Source of the DNA: Vibrio penaeicida
Lineage (GTDB): Bacteria > Pseudomonadota > Gammaproteobacteria > Enterobacterales > Vibrionaceae
DNA: 64,000 nucleotides
Reading direction: 5' to 3'
NCBI RefSeq assembly: GCF_019977755.1
Contig: NZ_AP025144.1
Location: 2,108,001 to 2,172,000, forward strand
Shown here: positions 45,662 to 56,116 of the stretch, piece by piece
Position numbering within the stretch: position 1 is the first letter of the stretch
How the letters are laid out: each line of letters opens with the position of its first letter
Position numbers and translations under genes: made by a program
Notes under the pieces: generated by a model
Database searches by the model: none
What the model saw: the letters and a program-made list of their open reading frames with translations, nothing else
Told to the model about the DNA's origin: nothing

Positions 45662-46855
45662 TCAGAAACTCCACTTAATTTGAGCATAAATAGCAGTGCC
45701 GGATGTTTTACCGAATACGCTATTTTCTCTTCCATCAAAGCGCTGAATTACCCCGATCAGTTGTGCCTCATCTGAGATCGAGTAACTTGTGTTCGCGCCT
45801 AGAAAGAGGGAACCATCACCATATAATGTAGAACTGAATGTTAATCGCATGAGCGGGGATACATCGAACCCTAAGTCAACATAAGCGGTATGCTCATCGA
45901 AACTCATGGTTCTCGGTGAAGTCGGCTTGTTAAGATAATTAGGGGCGCTATTTGGCTCTTGTGGTTCAGAGATATAAAGCGTAGCGACTCTTCCCAGCCA
46001 GTTTCTTCGCCCACCAAAGCTATAATCCACTTCGACACTGGCTATGATAGTGGCGGTGAGTTCTATCTCTTTCCATTTTTCTTTAGTGGGTGAAAAATAG
46101 CTTACCTCGCCTCTTACGCCAGCGCCTTTAATATCGCCTGCAAAACCCGCCCCTATTACCGAATCCAGTTTGGCTTTGCCTACCATTAATTGGTAATCCC
46201 AACCCGAGTCATTTCCTAGATACCGAGCCGAGTAACTGCTTTGGTCATCGTCTTCGCTGGGTGAATACACCACGTCAAAACTGCTCGCGTAACCTAAACT
46301 TCGGCTGAGTTGTAATGCGTCTGCTCCACCTTTCTCCTCATAATCAAAATCATAGATAGAATAGGTGTTGTAAATATCATTTGGGTTCCATATTGTCGTC
46401 ATCGCCCAGTTAATGCGAAACCGCCCGGCTCTGGCTCGCCATTCACTTCCGGAATAGTCTAGATAGGCTCGGTCAAATTGTGTGGTTCCAATTTGCCTGC
46501 CGTTGTCATGCCAGTTGCTCGTTAAATCAAAGAATCCATCATCCTGACCGACTACGCTTCCGTAATTGGGGTTGTTAGTGACGGAATCTCCCCAAATAAA
46601 GCGGTTTCTCATACTAACGTTGGCTCGGAGGGTCGAGCTAAAGCGATATTCAAAGTTAAACCGTTGGTGTAAGAGATGATCCGTTAAGTGAGTACTTGAA
46701 GAATCGGCTGCATTAAAAGTCGCCATATACTTAATATAGCCACCCAGTTCCCAATTTTTTTCGGGTACTAACCCTGGAATCTGGGCAAAGCTAGAAAACG
46801 AAGCACAAGTTGCAACCAGATAGCTCGCTGAAAACAGATAACTTATCGATTTCAT
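45662..46855 (-). CDS. Predicted outer-membrane beta-barrel protein of the ABC module
   Basis: 397 residues with a signal peptide (about 1-24, cut near SSFA-Q) and alternating strand pattern rich in Tyr, Trp, Phe and Gly throughout, ending in the aromatic C-terminal strand IYAQIKWSF typical of BAM substrates. Motifs such as WRARAGRFRINWAMTTIWNPNDIYN suggest a DUF1302-type barrel, but this is uncertain. Its start overlaps the stop of the ATPase gene by 4 bp, so it belongs to the exporter operon and may be its outer-membrane acceptor or exit. Confidence 0.75.
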   Translation of the reverse strand: MKSISYLFSASYLVATCASFSSFAQIPGLVPEKNWELGGYIKYMATFNAADSSSTHLTDHLLHQRFNFEYRFSSTLRANVSMRNRFIWGDSVTNNPNYGSVVGQDDGFFDLTSNWHDNGRQIGTTQFDRAYLDYSGSEWRARAGRFRINWAMTTIWNPNDIYNTYSIYDFDYEEKGGADALQLSRSLGYASSFDVVYSPSEDDDQSSYSARYLGNDSGWDYQLMVGKAKLDSVIGAGFAGDIKGAGVRGEVSYFSPTKEKWKEIELTATIIASVEVDYSFGGRRNWLGRVATLYISEPQEPNSAPNYLNKPTSPRTMSFDEHTAYVDLGFDVSPLMRLTFSSTLYGDGSLFLGANTSYSISDEAQLIGVIQRFDGRENSVFGKTSGTAIYAQIKWSF

Positions 46856-47562
46856 ACCAGTTCCACGTCAACTCGTTCATTTTGTTGCTTGTCTTCTGTC
46901 AATTGGCCATCTTCAAAAACAATCACGCGCTTAGCGCGTTTGATGACCCTTGGGTCGTGAGTGGAGAATATGAATGTTGTCCCCTCTTCATTGTTCAAAC
47001 GCTCCATAATATCTAACAGCTCTGCCGTGCTTTTTGCATCCAAATTTGCCGTTGGTTCATCTGCCATTACAAAACGAGGGCCGGGAGCAAGCGCTCTCGC
47101 CACCGCAACCCGTTGCTGCTGCCCACCGGATAGTTTGGCAGGTACTTTGTGCATTTGATCTTTCAACCCAACGTTTTCGAGTAGTGCTGATGCTCTGCTT
47201 TTGCACTCCTGAGTCGTTCGACCTTGCAACTGCATGACAAATTCAACATTTTCTAGAGCGGTCAATACTGGAAGTAAACTGTAGTCTTGGAAGATAAACC
47301 CAATATGATCCCGACGAAACGCTATCAGCTCTTTTTCTGGTAAATCACAAATATCGCAACCATCAATGCTGACCTTTCCTGCGGAAGGTGCATCGATTCC
47401 ACCGAGCATGTTCAAGAGCGTGGTTTTTCCAGAGCCGGAGGGCCCCATAACCGCAACGAATTCTCCTTGTTCAATCGTCAAATTTAGCGCTTTAACCGCA
47501 TGCACGGGAAAGTCACTGTCTTGGTTATAGGTTTTGCGTAGCCCATCTATTTGAATAGTCAT
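46852..47562 (-). CDS. ABC transporter ATPase, LolD/MacB type
   Basis: 236 residues. Walker A GPSGSGKTTLLNMLGG (about 40-55), Q-loop FIFQDYSLLPVLTALENVEF (about 89-108), signature LSGGQQQRVAVARAL (about 143-157), Walker B RFVMADEPTANLD, H-loop STHDPRV. Pairs with the two FtsX-type permeases in the same operon. It may power extraction of lipidated or hydrophobic cargo from the inner membrane to the LolA-like protein. Confidence 0.93.
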   Translation of the reverse strand: MTIQIDGLRKTYNQDSDFPVHAVKALNLTIEQGEFVAVMGPSGSGKTTLLNMLGGIDAPSAGKVSIDGCDICDLPEKELIAFRRDHIGFIFQDYSLLPVLTALENVEFVMQLQGRTTQECKSRASALLENVGLKDQMHKVPAKLSGGQQQRVAVARALAPGPRFVMADEPTANLDAKSTAELLDIMERLNNEEGTTFIFSTHDPRVIKRAKRVIVFEDGQLTEDKQQNERVDVELV

Positions 47563-47564
47563 AA

Positions 47565-48788
47565 TTAATGCTTCTCCGACATAGCTTGCACTGGTTGTTG
47601 CTTGAGAATTTGCCTTGCCGGATACAGTGCAGCAATGACACTGGCAAGAACGACCGTAAACGCAATAAGTTGATACTCTGATAGCTGGATGCGTGGATAC
47701 AACACAGTGTCCACACCATAAGCACCTAACGCATCTGACATGATGCGGAGATCAAGCCCTGTATGATTCAAAATGAGAATCAAGGTTACGCTGGCTAGCA
47801 CACCCAAACATGCCCCTAACGCGCCTAAGAACGTTGCTTCGCATAGAATGAGCGTGAATATTCGATGTTTTTGCATCCCTACTGCCATGAGCACACCAAA
47901 CTCTCGTGTACGCTCAAAAACAGACATTAGGAGAATATTGACAATCCCGAAGCCCATCGCGATAACAAACACACCCAAAATTAAGCCGTTACTCGTCGCC
48001 ATCGAACTTTGCGCCGACGCAAGCATCGGCTGAATTTGACGCCAACCTCGTGCTTCAATCTCATTAGGTAATATGGTGTTTATTGATTCTAAAAATGCTT
48101 CTATTGACTCGACCGATGGATCTTTTAGTAGGATGGCCACTTCATGTGAACCTTCAATGCCGGCTAACTTCGTTAAATCGGACTTCCTTACATAGATATT
48201 GCTGTCGTCAAAACTGCTTGAAGGCGTTTTGAACACACCTCTTACTCGAAACGCTGCACCAGCAACCTCATTATTGGTGTCTGAAAAAGTGAGCACCACT
48301 TTTGATCCGACCCTCAAGTTAAGCCTTTGTGCTGTTTTTTCAGAAACGAGAACGGGGTTCCGACCTTCCTTACTTAACCAGTCCCCTTTAACGATGTGAG
48401 ATGACAGTGGCGTTATCTTCCGCTCTGAGTCCAAATCCACCCCATTGATTTTTATGCCCCTATTGCTTCTCGCAGACGCAACCATCCCGTGGACAAGGAA
48501 CCGAGCTGACATTTGCACCACTTCGGAACGACTTTCGATTGCCTTTAACATCGCCTCCGAATCTGGAATAAGCGCATTGAGATCTGGGTTGTCAGAATAG
48601 GATTTGTGATGAATTTGCACGTGGCTAGTTTGCCACGAGATGGCGTTACTCAGCATGCTATCCATTAAGCCATTCATAAAGCCCATGATGGAAACCACCC
48701 CAAGTAACCCAAATACCATGGCGCCTAGCATGATCCCTGTGCGAATTTTATTTCTCCACAAGTTGCGCCAAGCCAGTTTAATCAGCAT
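47565..48788 (-). CDS. ABC transporter permease 2, FtsX/MacB/LolC type
   Basis: 407 residues. One N-terminal transmembrane helix (about 17-38), a periplasmic domain (about 45-265), then three helices (about 270-290, 320-345, 370-390), the standard four-TM MacB/LolC layout. N-terminus LAWRNLWRNKIRTGIMLGAM is the usual amphipathic start, and the coupling region reads FERTREFGVLMAVGMQKHRIFTLIL. Overlaps permease 1 by 11 bp. Confidence 0.9.
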   Translation of the reverse strand: MLIKLAWRNLWRNKIRTGIMLGAMVFGLLGVVSIMGFMNGLMDSMLSNAISWQTSHVQIHHKSYSDNPDLNALIPDSEAMLKAIESRSEVVQMSARFLVHGMVASARSNRGIKINGVDLDSERKITPLSSHIVKGDWLSKEGRNPVLVSEKTAQRLNLRVGSKVVLTFSDTNNEVAGAAFRVRGVFKTPSSSFDDSNIYVRKSDLTKLAGIEGSHEVAILLKDPSVESIEAFLESINTILPNEIEARGWRQIQPMLASAQSSMATSNGLILGVFVIAMGFGIVNILLMSVFERTREFGVLMAVGMQKHRIFTLILCEATFLGALGACLGVLASVTLILILNHTGLDLRIMSDALGAYGVDTVLYPRIQLSEYQLIAFTVVLASVIAALYPARQILKQQPVQAMSEKH

Positions 48789-50007
48789 GTGCGCCCCCTT
48801 TTAGTGCATTAACTAAATCCATCCGATACACCCTAAACATTGGGTAAAGCAGGCATAAAACTAACAGACCAATAATGATGGAAACCTGATTCACATATAG
48901 GCTTACAGATAATGCAAAGGGAAGAATGGGCTCCATACCCGCTTCCAGCATAAGCGTTGCAGTGTCACCGGTTAGCTGGATAGGATTGAAGTAAAAGTAA
49001 ATTAAGATTGGTGTTGCTAATAACATTCCAATAAAAGCGCCAAGCGCACCAATGAAAATAGACTCTATGCCAATCAATGCGAGTAAGCGGCTTCTGAGTA
49101 ACCCTGTCGCGAGCATTACCCCAAACTCACGTTGTCGTTCTAACGTCATCATAAGAATGGTGGCAAATAGCCCAAAGCCAACAACACCATAAAGCACTAG
49201 CATCATAAAAATGCCCCCTGCTTTATCCATTTGAATGTTCTGGGCGGTTTCAGGAGAAAGATCTCGCCAATCCCTCACTCGCACATCTGAACCAAAAGCG
49301 TCTTTTAATTCTTTTACCTTTCGGTCTAAGTCATTAAGATCTTCAACATGTATAACCCAATTGGTGATTTGGTTATCTGTGCTGAACATTAGCTTTGCTT
49401 GCTCAAGCGGAATGTAAACCAGCTGGTTTTCCAATTGGGGAATAGGAAACGAAATTAGCCCTGCCACCTTAAACAGCCCTGCCGCGGTTTGTCCTCTGTA
49501 CCCTTGCCCGTAGAGCACCAACTCATCACCGACAGACAAATTCATATGACGTGCTAGTGATTCACCCACTAGCACTTCCTGATCTTCTGGATTCAGATAG
49601 TGGCCTTGAATTACCTTTTCACTAAGCTTTGCGTAGCTGTCTTCAAGGTCTGGGGCGATGCCAATAACCATGATACCTTTGGATTTTTCTTTCGCTGCTG
49701 CCAACGCAAATGATTCAATACGAGGGAGTACGTGAGTAAATGCAAGGTCTTTTGTTACAGGGGAAATAAACTCAGGGGAAGCCGGAATCAAATCATCAAT
49801 ACTGTTGCTCTCACCAAAATTTGGGTGCTGCAACTGAATTAACCCTGTAGAAAAACGTGCGCTGTTTTCGATACTGTTGCTGTAGGTCCCTTCTTGCAAC
49901 GAGCGCATAACGAGCGAAAGAAACAACGCTAACGCTAATGCAGAAGCAGTGAGTAGCGTTCTGCGCTTTTGCCGCCATAAGTTACGCCAAGCTAACGTAA
50001 ATAGCAT
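48778..50007 (-). CDS. ABC transporter permease 1, FtsX/MacB/LolC type
   Basis: 409 residues, same layout as permease 2: LAWRNLWRQKRRTLLTASALALALFLSLV (TM1), periplasmic domain (about 45-265), coupling helix LERQREFGVMLATGLLRSRLLALIG, and three C-terminal helices. The pair forms a LolCE-like heterodimer. It is not the housekeeping Lol system as judged by the presence of operon genes for its own LolA-like and barrel proteins. Confidence 0.9.
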   Translation of the reverse strand: MLFTLAWRNLWRQKRRTLLTASALALALFLSLVMRSLQEGTYSNSIENSARFSTGLIQLQHPNFGESNSIDDLIPASPEFISPVTKDLAFTHVLPRIESFALAAAKEKSKGIMVIGIAPDLEDSYAKLSEKVIQGHYLNPEDQEVLVGESLARHMNLSVGDELVLYGQGYRGQTAAGLFKVAGLISFPIPQLENQLVYIPLEQAKLMFSTDNQITNWVIHVEDLNDLDRKVKELKDAFGSDVRVRDWRDLSPETAQNIQMDKAGGIFMMLVLYGVVGFGLFATILMMTLERQREFGVMLATGLLRSRLLALIGIESIFIGALGAFIGMLLATPILIYFYFNPIQLTGDTATLMLEAGMEPILPFALSVSLYVNQVSIIIGLLVLCLLYPMFRVYRMDLVNALKGGAHAD

Positions 50008-50062
50008 GATATGTCCTTAACGGAGTAAAGGCTGCCGATTCTGAGTTTAGGGTCTGTTGACC

Positions 50063-50818
50063 CTAGTCACGTAATGTTTTCATTTGTGATTGTGAGAAAA
50101 AATTGTCACCTATCTCAAAATCAAACTGGGCTTCATGCGTGATCATTTCTGTTTTCTGACCCGGCTTATCTGCCGGAATCATTTCCATTCGGGTCGCGAT
50201 ATTTCGATCGCCGAGTTCTTTCACTTCGTAGGTACTAAGCGTGTTCACTAACTCATCAAATTCGTCATAAAACTCCACCTTTCTTTGGAGATAGGTGTCT
50301 TGTGAAATCCACAATGTTACTTTGCTCCAGACAACAGGTGCATCTGGTTTGGCGGTTGCTTCAATCTTCCATGTTGATACCGAGTCAAACGTATCTTCTC
50401 CCACCAGTTCATGGGTATAGTCGACAACAATGGAAGACTGATTAATGAGATCATCATTGGTGAAGTCAGACCCCATCCAAGATTGCCCTAACATGGAAGG
50501 CGCAATTTTAATCACCCTCTCGATTCCGGGTATCCAGTTCCACATTTCTCGATATCTTTTTAATGAAGTAGAACCTTTATCCTTTGCAGGCGCCGTGACC
50601 AAAACCAAAGAAAGATCTTGTCCTTTGCTCCAAGATTTCATGCTCATAGAACGAGTCCAATCAGGACGGACAATGTTCATTGTAGAAACGGTGTAACTAG
50701 AGTCTCCACGCATTTGCTTATCTGACTTGATTATGATGTCTTTAGCGGTGAGAGACGATGCCGAGGCATCCCCCAAAAAAGGTAGAGCGATGATAAGAAT
50801 TAGTAGCCAACGTTTCAT
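50063..50818 (-). CDS. LolA-like periplasmic carrier of the ABC module
   Basis: The ATG at 50818, preceded by GGAGAAAGC, gives 251 residues starting with a signal peptide (MKRWLLILIIALPFLGDASA); the upstream open frame is ignored. The family is outer-membrane lipoprotein-sorting protein, LolA-like fold. The block WNWIPGIERVIKIAPSM then MGSDFTNDDL matches the equivalent block of the protein encoded at 56117-56896 (WLYLPALKRVKRIS... MGSEFAYEDL). Others: LWISQDTYLQRKVEFYDE and ATRMEMIPAD. First gene of the leftward ABC operon. Confidence 0.82.
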   Translation of the reverse strand: MKRWLLILIIALPFLGDASASSLTAKDIIIKSDKQMRGDSSYTVSTMNIVRPDWTRSMSMKSWSKGQDLSLVLVTAPAKDKGSTSLKRYREMWNWIPGIERVIKIAPSMLGQSWMGSDFTNDDLINQSSIVVDYTHELVGEDTFDSVSTWKIEATAKPDAPVVWSKVTLWISQDTYLQRKVEFYDEFDELVNTLSTYEVKELGDRNIATRMEMIPADKPGQKTEMITHEAQFDFEIGDNFFSQSQMKTLRD

Positions 50819-50942
50819 GCTTTCTCCAAAACCTAAGTTATATGAACATGATGATATATTTTGGATTAACGATGCGTTAAGAAAGATCAAATTGCCAGAC
50901 GATTTACAACTCTCGGAATAAAAGCGGGATGACAGGTACAAA

Positions 50943-50972
50943 AAAAGCAGGCTAATTCGCCTGCTTTTTGTC
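50943..50972. terminator. Terminator of pheST
   Basis: AAAAGCAGGC / GCCTGCTTTT arms at 50943-50952 and 50959-50968, symmetrical with T-runs on both strands; 18 bp beyond the pheT stop on the minus strand. Confidence 0.85.
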
Positions 50973-50989
50973 TATTTGGTAAGAATCAA

Positions 50990-53395
50990 CTAGTCACGTA
51001 GTGAAGCGCCAAACCTCTCAGAGACGTGAGCGACGATCGCATCAACCGCACCTGCGATGTCTGCATCTTCTAGCGTGCGCTCTACTGATTGTAGTGTTAG
51101 CGCGATAGCTAGGCTCTTCTTGCCTTCTTCAACGCCTTTACCTACGTAAACGTCAAATAGCTTGGCACCTTTCAAGAACTCACCACCTTGTGCTAAACAT
51201 GCAGCAACGATGTCACCAGAAGCGACAGCTTCATCAACAACAACGGCAATGTCACGACGGTTTGATGGGAACTTAGAAAGCTGTACTGCTTCAGGAATCA
51301 CTTTCGTGTTGATCGCTGACCATTCAACTTCGAATACGATAGTACGACCGTTTAGACCAAACTTACGCTCTAGTTCTGGGTGAACCGTACCGATTACACC
51401 TACCTGCTTCCCACCGACAATGAGTGCCGCAGATTGACCAGGGTGAAGCGCTGGGTTCGCTGCTTTATCTTCAGCAGAAAGCGCTGCGAAAGAGTAAGCG
51501 ACTTCATTAGCTGTTAGCTCAAGAACAGCTTCTAGATCGCCTTTAAGGTCGAAGAAGTCCACTGTGTTTGTCTCGATATCCCAGTGCTCTTCACCGCGAG
51601 TACCTGCGATAACACCTGCAAGCATCGGCTCTTGACGCATACCGTTTTCAGCTGATTCACACGGAATGAAACGTAAACCGTATTCGAATAGACGAACACG
51701 TGGCTGTTGACGTTTCTGGTTATGAACGACTGTGTTTAATAGACCTTGGATAAGACCTAAACGCATCGCTGACATGTCCGCAGAAATTGGGAATGGCAGG
51801 ATTAACGGTTCAACACCTGGAACAACGAGCTTTTGCTGCTCTGGTTCAACGAAGCTGTACGTAATCGCTTCTTGGTAACCGCGGTCAACAAGTAGGTTAC
51901 GAACGCGTTTTAGCGGGATATTCGCTTCAACGTGGTTGTGCATCTGAAGTGCAGCAGCTGGACGTTGGTTAGGAATATTATCGTAACCGTAGATCCGACC
52001 CACTTCTTCAATTAAGTCTTGCTCGATAGCTATATCGAAACGCCAAGTTGGGGCTGTTGCTGTCCAACCTTCGTTCGTGCTTTCTACCGATAGACCAAGA
52101 CGCTCTAGGATTTCAGCCACATCGCTATCTGCAATATGGTGACCTAGTAAGCTATCTAGTTTAGTGCGACGCAGGGCAACTGTATTTGCTTTCGGTAGGT
52201 CGGCTTCTGACTCAGCACCCACTACTGGCGCTACTTCGCCACCACAGATCTCAACGAGAAGTTCTGTCGCGCGTTCCATTGCGTTTGCTTGTAGTGCGAA
52301 GTCCACACCACGCTCAAAACGCATTGAAGAATCAGTGTGCAAGCCATAGCTGCGAGCGCGACCGCGGATGTGATCCGGTGCGAAGAACGCACACTCAAGT
52401 AAAACATCTTTAGTCTCAGTCGTTACACCAGACTCTTCACCACCAAAGATACCCGCGATTGCTAGCGCTTTGTTGTGGTCTGCGACAACCAAAGTGTCGG
52501 AGTTTAGCTCAGCTTCATTACCATCTAGAAGAATCAGCTTCTCGCCTTGCTCTGCTAGACGAACCACGATACCACCTTCGATCTTCGCGAGATCGAATGC
52601 ATGCATTGGTTGGCCTTGCTCTAGAAGAATAAAGTTGGTGATGTCTACCACTGGATCGATAGAACGAATACCACAACGGCGAAGTTTCTCTTGCATCCAA
52701 AGTGGTGTTTCAGCTTGAACGTTAACGTTCTTAACTACACGACCAAGGTAACGAGGACATGCGTCTGTCGCTTTTACGTCGATAGAAATCGTGTCATCGA
52801 TAGAAGGTGCAACGGCATTTACTGCTGGCTCTGTAACGTCTGCACGGTTCAAAACGCCAACTTCACGTGCCATACCACGAATGCTGAAACAGTCAGCACG
52901 GTTAGCCGTTAGGTCTACGTCTACTGTTACGTCATCAAGACCTAGGAATTCGCGGAAATCAGTACCAATAACAGCGTCTTCAGATAACTCTAGAATGCCA
53001 TCAGATTCTACATCGATGCCTAGCTCAGAGAATGAACAAAGCATGCCGTGAGATGGTTGACCACGCAGTTTTGCTTTTTTGATTTTGAAATCGCCTGGTA
53101 GTACAGCACCAACTGTTGCTACAGCAACTTTGATACCCAAGCGGCAGTTAGATGCGCCACAAACGATGTCTAGTAGTTCTTCAGCGCCAACATCTACTTT
53201 TGTTACACGTAGCTTGTCTGCATCTGGGTGTTGACCACACTCAACCACTTTACCTACTTTAACGCCAGTGAAAGAACCAGCAACAGGCAGTACGTCGTCT
53301 ACTTCTAGACCCGCCATCGTAATTTGGTGTGTAAGTTCGTCAGTCGATACCGCAGGGTTTACCCACTCACGAAGCCATGATTCGCTAAATTTCAT
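50990..53395 (-). CDS. pheT: Phenylalanyl-tRNA synthetase beta subunit
   Basis: Beta subunit of the alpha2-beta2 enzyme; contains the editing site and anticodon-binding domain. 801 residues (E. coli 795). N-terminal tRNA-binding (EMAP-like) domain with [22 protein letters not shown] (about 46-67), the B3/B4 editing domain ([43 protein letters not shown]), B5 DNA-binding-like domain, and the C-terminal FDX-ACB domain ([16 protein letters not shown]). 18 bp after pheS, and followed by its own terminator and not by ihfA. Confidence 0.97.
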   Translation of the reverse strand: MKFSESWLREWVNPAVSTDELTHQITMAGLEVDDVLPVAGSFTGVKVGKVVECGQHPDADKLRVTKVDVGAEELLDIVCGASNCRLGIKVAVATVGAVLPGDFKIKKAKLRGQPSHGMLCSFSELGIDVESDGILELSEDAVIGTDFREFLGLDDVTVDVDLTANRADCFSIRGMAREVGVLNRADVTEPAVNAVAPSIDDTISIDVKATDACPRYLGRVVKNVNVQAETPLWMQEKLRRCGIRSIDPVVDITNFILLEQGQPMHAFDLAKIEGGIVVRLAEQGEKLILLDGNEAELNSDTLVVADHNKALAIAGIFGGEESGVTTETKDVLLECAFFAPDHIRGRARSYGLHTDSSMRFERGVDFALQANAMERATELLVEICGGEVAPVVGAESEADLPKANTVALRRTKLDSLLGHHIADSDVAEILERLGLSVESTNEGWTATAPTWRFDIAIEQDLIEEVGRIYGYDNIPNQRPAAALQMHNHVEANIPLKRVRNLLVDRGYQEAITYSFVEPEQQKLVVPGVEPLILPFPISADMSAMRLGLIQGLLNTVVHNQKRQQPRVRLFEYGLRFIPCESAENGMRQEPMLAGVIAGTRGEEHWDIETNTVDFFDLKGDLEAVLELTANEVAYSFAALSAEDKAANPALHPGQSAALIVGGKQVGVIGTVHPELERKFGLNGRTIVFEVEWSAINTKVIPEAVQLSKFPSNRRDIAVVVDEAVASGDIVAACLAQGGEFLKGAKLFDVYVGKGVEEGKKSLAIALTLQSVERTLEDADIAGAVDAIVAHVSERFGASLRD

Positions 53396-53413
53396 AGTGA
53401 TGTATCCCCTGGA

Positions 53414-54412
<999 letters not shown>

Positions 54413-54492
54413 CTATGTAAAGAACATAAGTGGTAGTGTCTATAAGGTTTCCCTGATGGGATTCTTGGGTATTTTTAAATAGCTTTACATAG
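54413..54492. repeat. Inverted repeat in the pheS leader
   Basis: CTATGTAAAG (54413-54422) and its exact reverse complement CTTTACATAG (54483-54492), 60 bp apart, just before the pheS ribosome site; could fold in the leader mRNA. Confidence 0.6.
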
Positions 54493-54540
54493 TAATCAAA
54501 GCGATGGGTAAATCCAAACCCAATTCCACTTTCATGCGCT

Positions 54541-54582
54541 TTACGGGTGAAAAAACATCAAAAAATTGCGTTTGATACCCAT
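54541..54582 (-). CDS. Candidate pheST leader peptide (PheM-like)
   Basis: 13 codons reading MGIKRNFLMFFHP, with three Phe in seven residues, about 140 bp before pheS. E. coli PheM ([14 protein letters not shown]) has the same size and role as a sensor of charged tRNA-Phe. No good ribosome site precedes it, but a 19-codon frame (54585-54644) with GAGGTGAT before its ATG stops 2 bp upstream, so reinitiation is possible. No clear U-run terminator between leader and pheS was found, so attenuation is unproven. Confidence 0.4.
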   Translation of the reverse strand: MGIKRNFLMFFHP

Positions 54583-54593
54583 TGTTAGCAAAA

Positions 54594-54863
54594 AGCGCTG
54601 CTTTCACAGGTTTGATCTACTTTATTTGGGTTTGTGAAATCCATATCACCTCATCCCAAAAATCAAGGCGATCAAATATGAGAAAGCACGACATCGGAAA
54701 CAAATAAACTTTAATATGATCACAAAATAATGAATAAAAATTAAGTCTTTATTTAGGGGCTCAGGAATGAACGAAAATTTGCTTGTTTTTGTTTGAAATA
54801 CTGAGGGTTTAAACTAGGATTACTTATGTGGCGCAAGCTACAGTCTTACTCGCAAAACACTTT
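54594..54863. other. Rest of the pheS-barrel gene intergenic region
   Basis: Contains the pheST promoter on the minus strand (not pinpointed) and, on the + strand, DNA leading to the strong hairpin at 54864 without any recognised gene; a small RNA there is possible. Confidence 0.35.
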
Positions 54864-54893
54864 AAAGCCGGGCATTGCCCGGCTTTGTTTTTT
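54864..54893 (+). terminator. Strong hairpin with + strand T-run
   Basis: AAAGCCGGGC-ATT-GCCCGGCTTT at 54864-54886, then G and six T on the + strand. On the minus strand it follows the barrel-protein gene by about 67 bp and may also end that operon there, although its T-run is weaker in that direction. Confidence 0.8.
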
Positions 54894-54952
54894 AGGTCGA
54901 TTTACGTAGTTACAGCATGGAAGCGACTTTTCTGAATTACTGTGTTTTAGCT

Positions 54953-56107
54953 CTAAAAATAATACTCCAATGACAGCTCTACAAAGTCATCTTGCCGACC
55001 AAAATAAAGCAAATCTGTCGGTGTATCATTTTGCAGTAACCAAGCATCTACTCGCCACTTCCATTGATTATTGATTCGGCTAGAGGCTTCCACTCTTCCG
55101 TTAAAATCATCGCTGTTATCTAAGTCTTGCGTTACTCCAACAAGAAACTCTGTTCCTTCTGCGTCATTAGCGACAAGACGAGCACCAAAAAACACATCAT
55201 TTTGCCCTATATTTTGTGCATTGTTTCCTCGGGAATCGTAAAGATACTCGGCAATCATTCCTACGTCCCAATCTGATTCAGCAAAGCCCACGAGGGTATA
55301 TTCAAACCCAGCGACAACCCCTGTGTGGTTATCAAAACTGTCACGGTAAATCGTTTCGAGTTTCCATAACCAGTCGCCTACAATCCCTTGAAGGTCGAAA
55401 CCAACTTGAGACATCTGGGCGTAATACGGTTTTACTTCACCATTGTCCATTCGAAAGTAGGGATCACGGTTTGTGCCATTAAAGTAAGAAAGCCCGACAT
55501 CCCAATCCCCGAGCATCTGGCTGTATCGAAAAGCAAAATCAACGTGTTGTTCTTCTCGCGACGACTCATACAACGCATCATCAGAAACGGGGAGTCTCAG
55601 CCTTCCATCCTCCCCTGCAAACGTTCGTTCACGGAAATACGGCAGAACCAATGCATCAACAATGCCCCATTCACGATCCATTGTTACCTGCACCATGGGC
55701 TGACCCAGCTTTTGCGCCCCATCTAGTGATTCAACCGAATCTGATTGGTTTACCACATCCACTAAGTGCGCCGATTCTGTTACTCCCCAGAACACTTTGC
55801 CAATACCTGCTCGTACTTCGTAGCTGTCAAACACATGCAAATATTGAAGCTCTCGAATGTCTGCGTGTGTTCTTTCTTTATCTAAGCTGTCTAACCGAGC
55901 AAATGGCATAAAGCTCCATTCACCATTGCCAGACTCAGTCGTCCAATACCATTGAGGCTTTAGCACCAAAGAAGATTGCTCTTTCCCTTGTCCATCCAAA
56001 CCGGACTGAAAAAACTGCCTGTGTTCCAAATTCACCTGACCACTAAATTCTGCTGCTGCAGGCAGTGCAATTAAAGCCGCTAAAGCAGTTGCTATTCGTA
56101 ATGTCAT
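54953..56107 (-). CDS. Predicted outer-membrane beta-barrel protein of the RND module
   Basis: 384 residues with a signal peptide (MTLRIATALAALIALPAAA), aromatic-alternating strands, and the terminal strand LSLEYYF. FWGVTESAHLVDVVNQSD (about 103-120) is a recognisable block. Analogous in place and kind to the barrel protein at 45662. It lies 9 bp after the LolA-like gene and is the last gene of the RND operon. Confidence 0.75.
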   Translation of the reverse strand: MTLRIATALAALIALPAAAEFSGQVNLEHRQFFQSGLDGQGKEQSSLVLKPQWYWTTESGNGEWSFMPFARLDSLDKERTHADIRELQYLHVFDSYEVRAGIGKVFWGVTESAHLVDVVNQSDSVESLDGAQKLGQPMVQVTMDREWGIVDALVLPYFRERTFAGEDGRLRLPVSDDALYESSREEQHVDFAFRYSQMLGDWDVGLSYFNGTNRDPYFRMDNGEVKPYYAQMSQVGFDLQGIVGDWLWKLETIYRDSFDNHTGVVAGFEYTLVGFAESDWDVGMIAEYLYDSRGNNAQNIGQNDVFFGARLVANDAEGTEFLVGVTQDLDNSDDFNGRVEASSRINNQWKWRVDAWLLQNDTPTDLLYFGRQDDFVELSLEYYF

Positions 56108-56116
56108 CGCACTTCC

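Noticed and set aside
45589..45678. 29-codon frame with CGGAG upstream, on the + strand
   Set aside because: Too short, overlaps the end of the barrel gene, and no similarity or promoter supports it.
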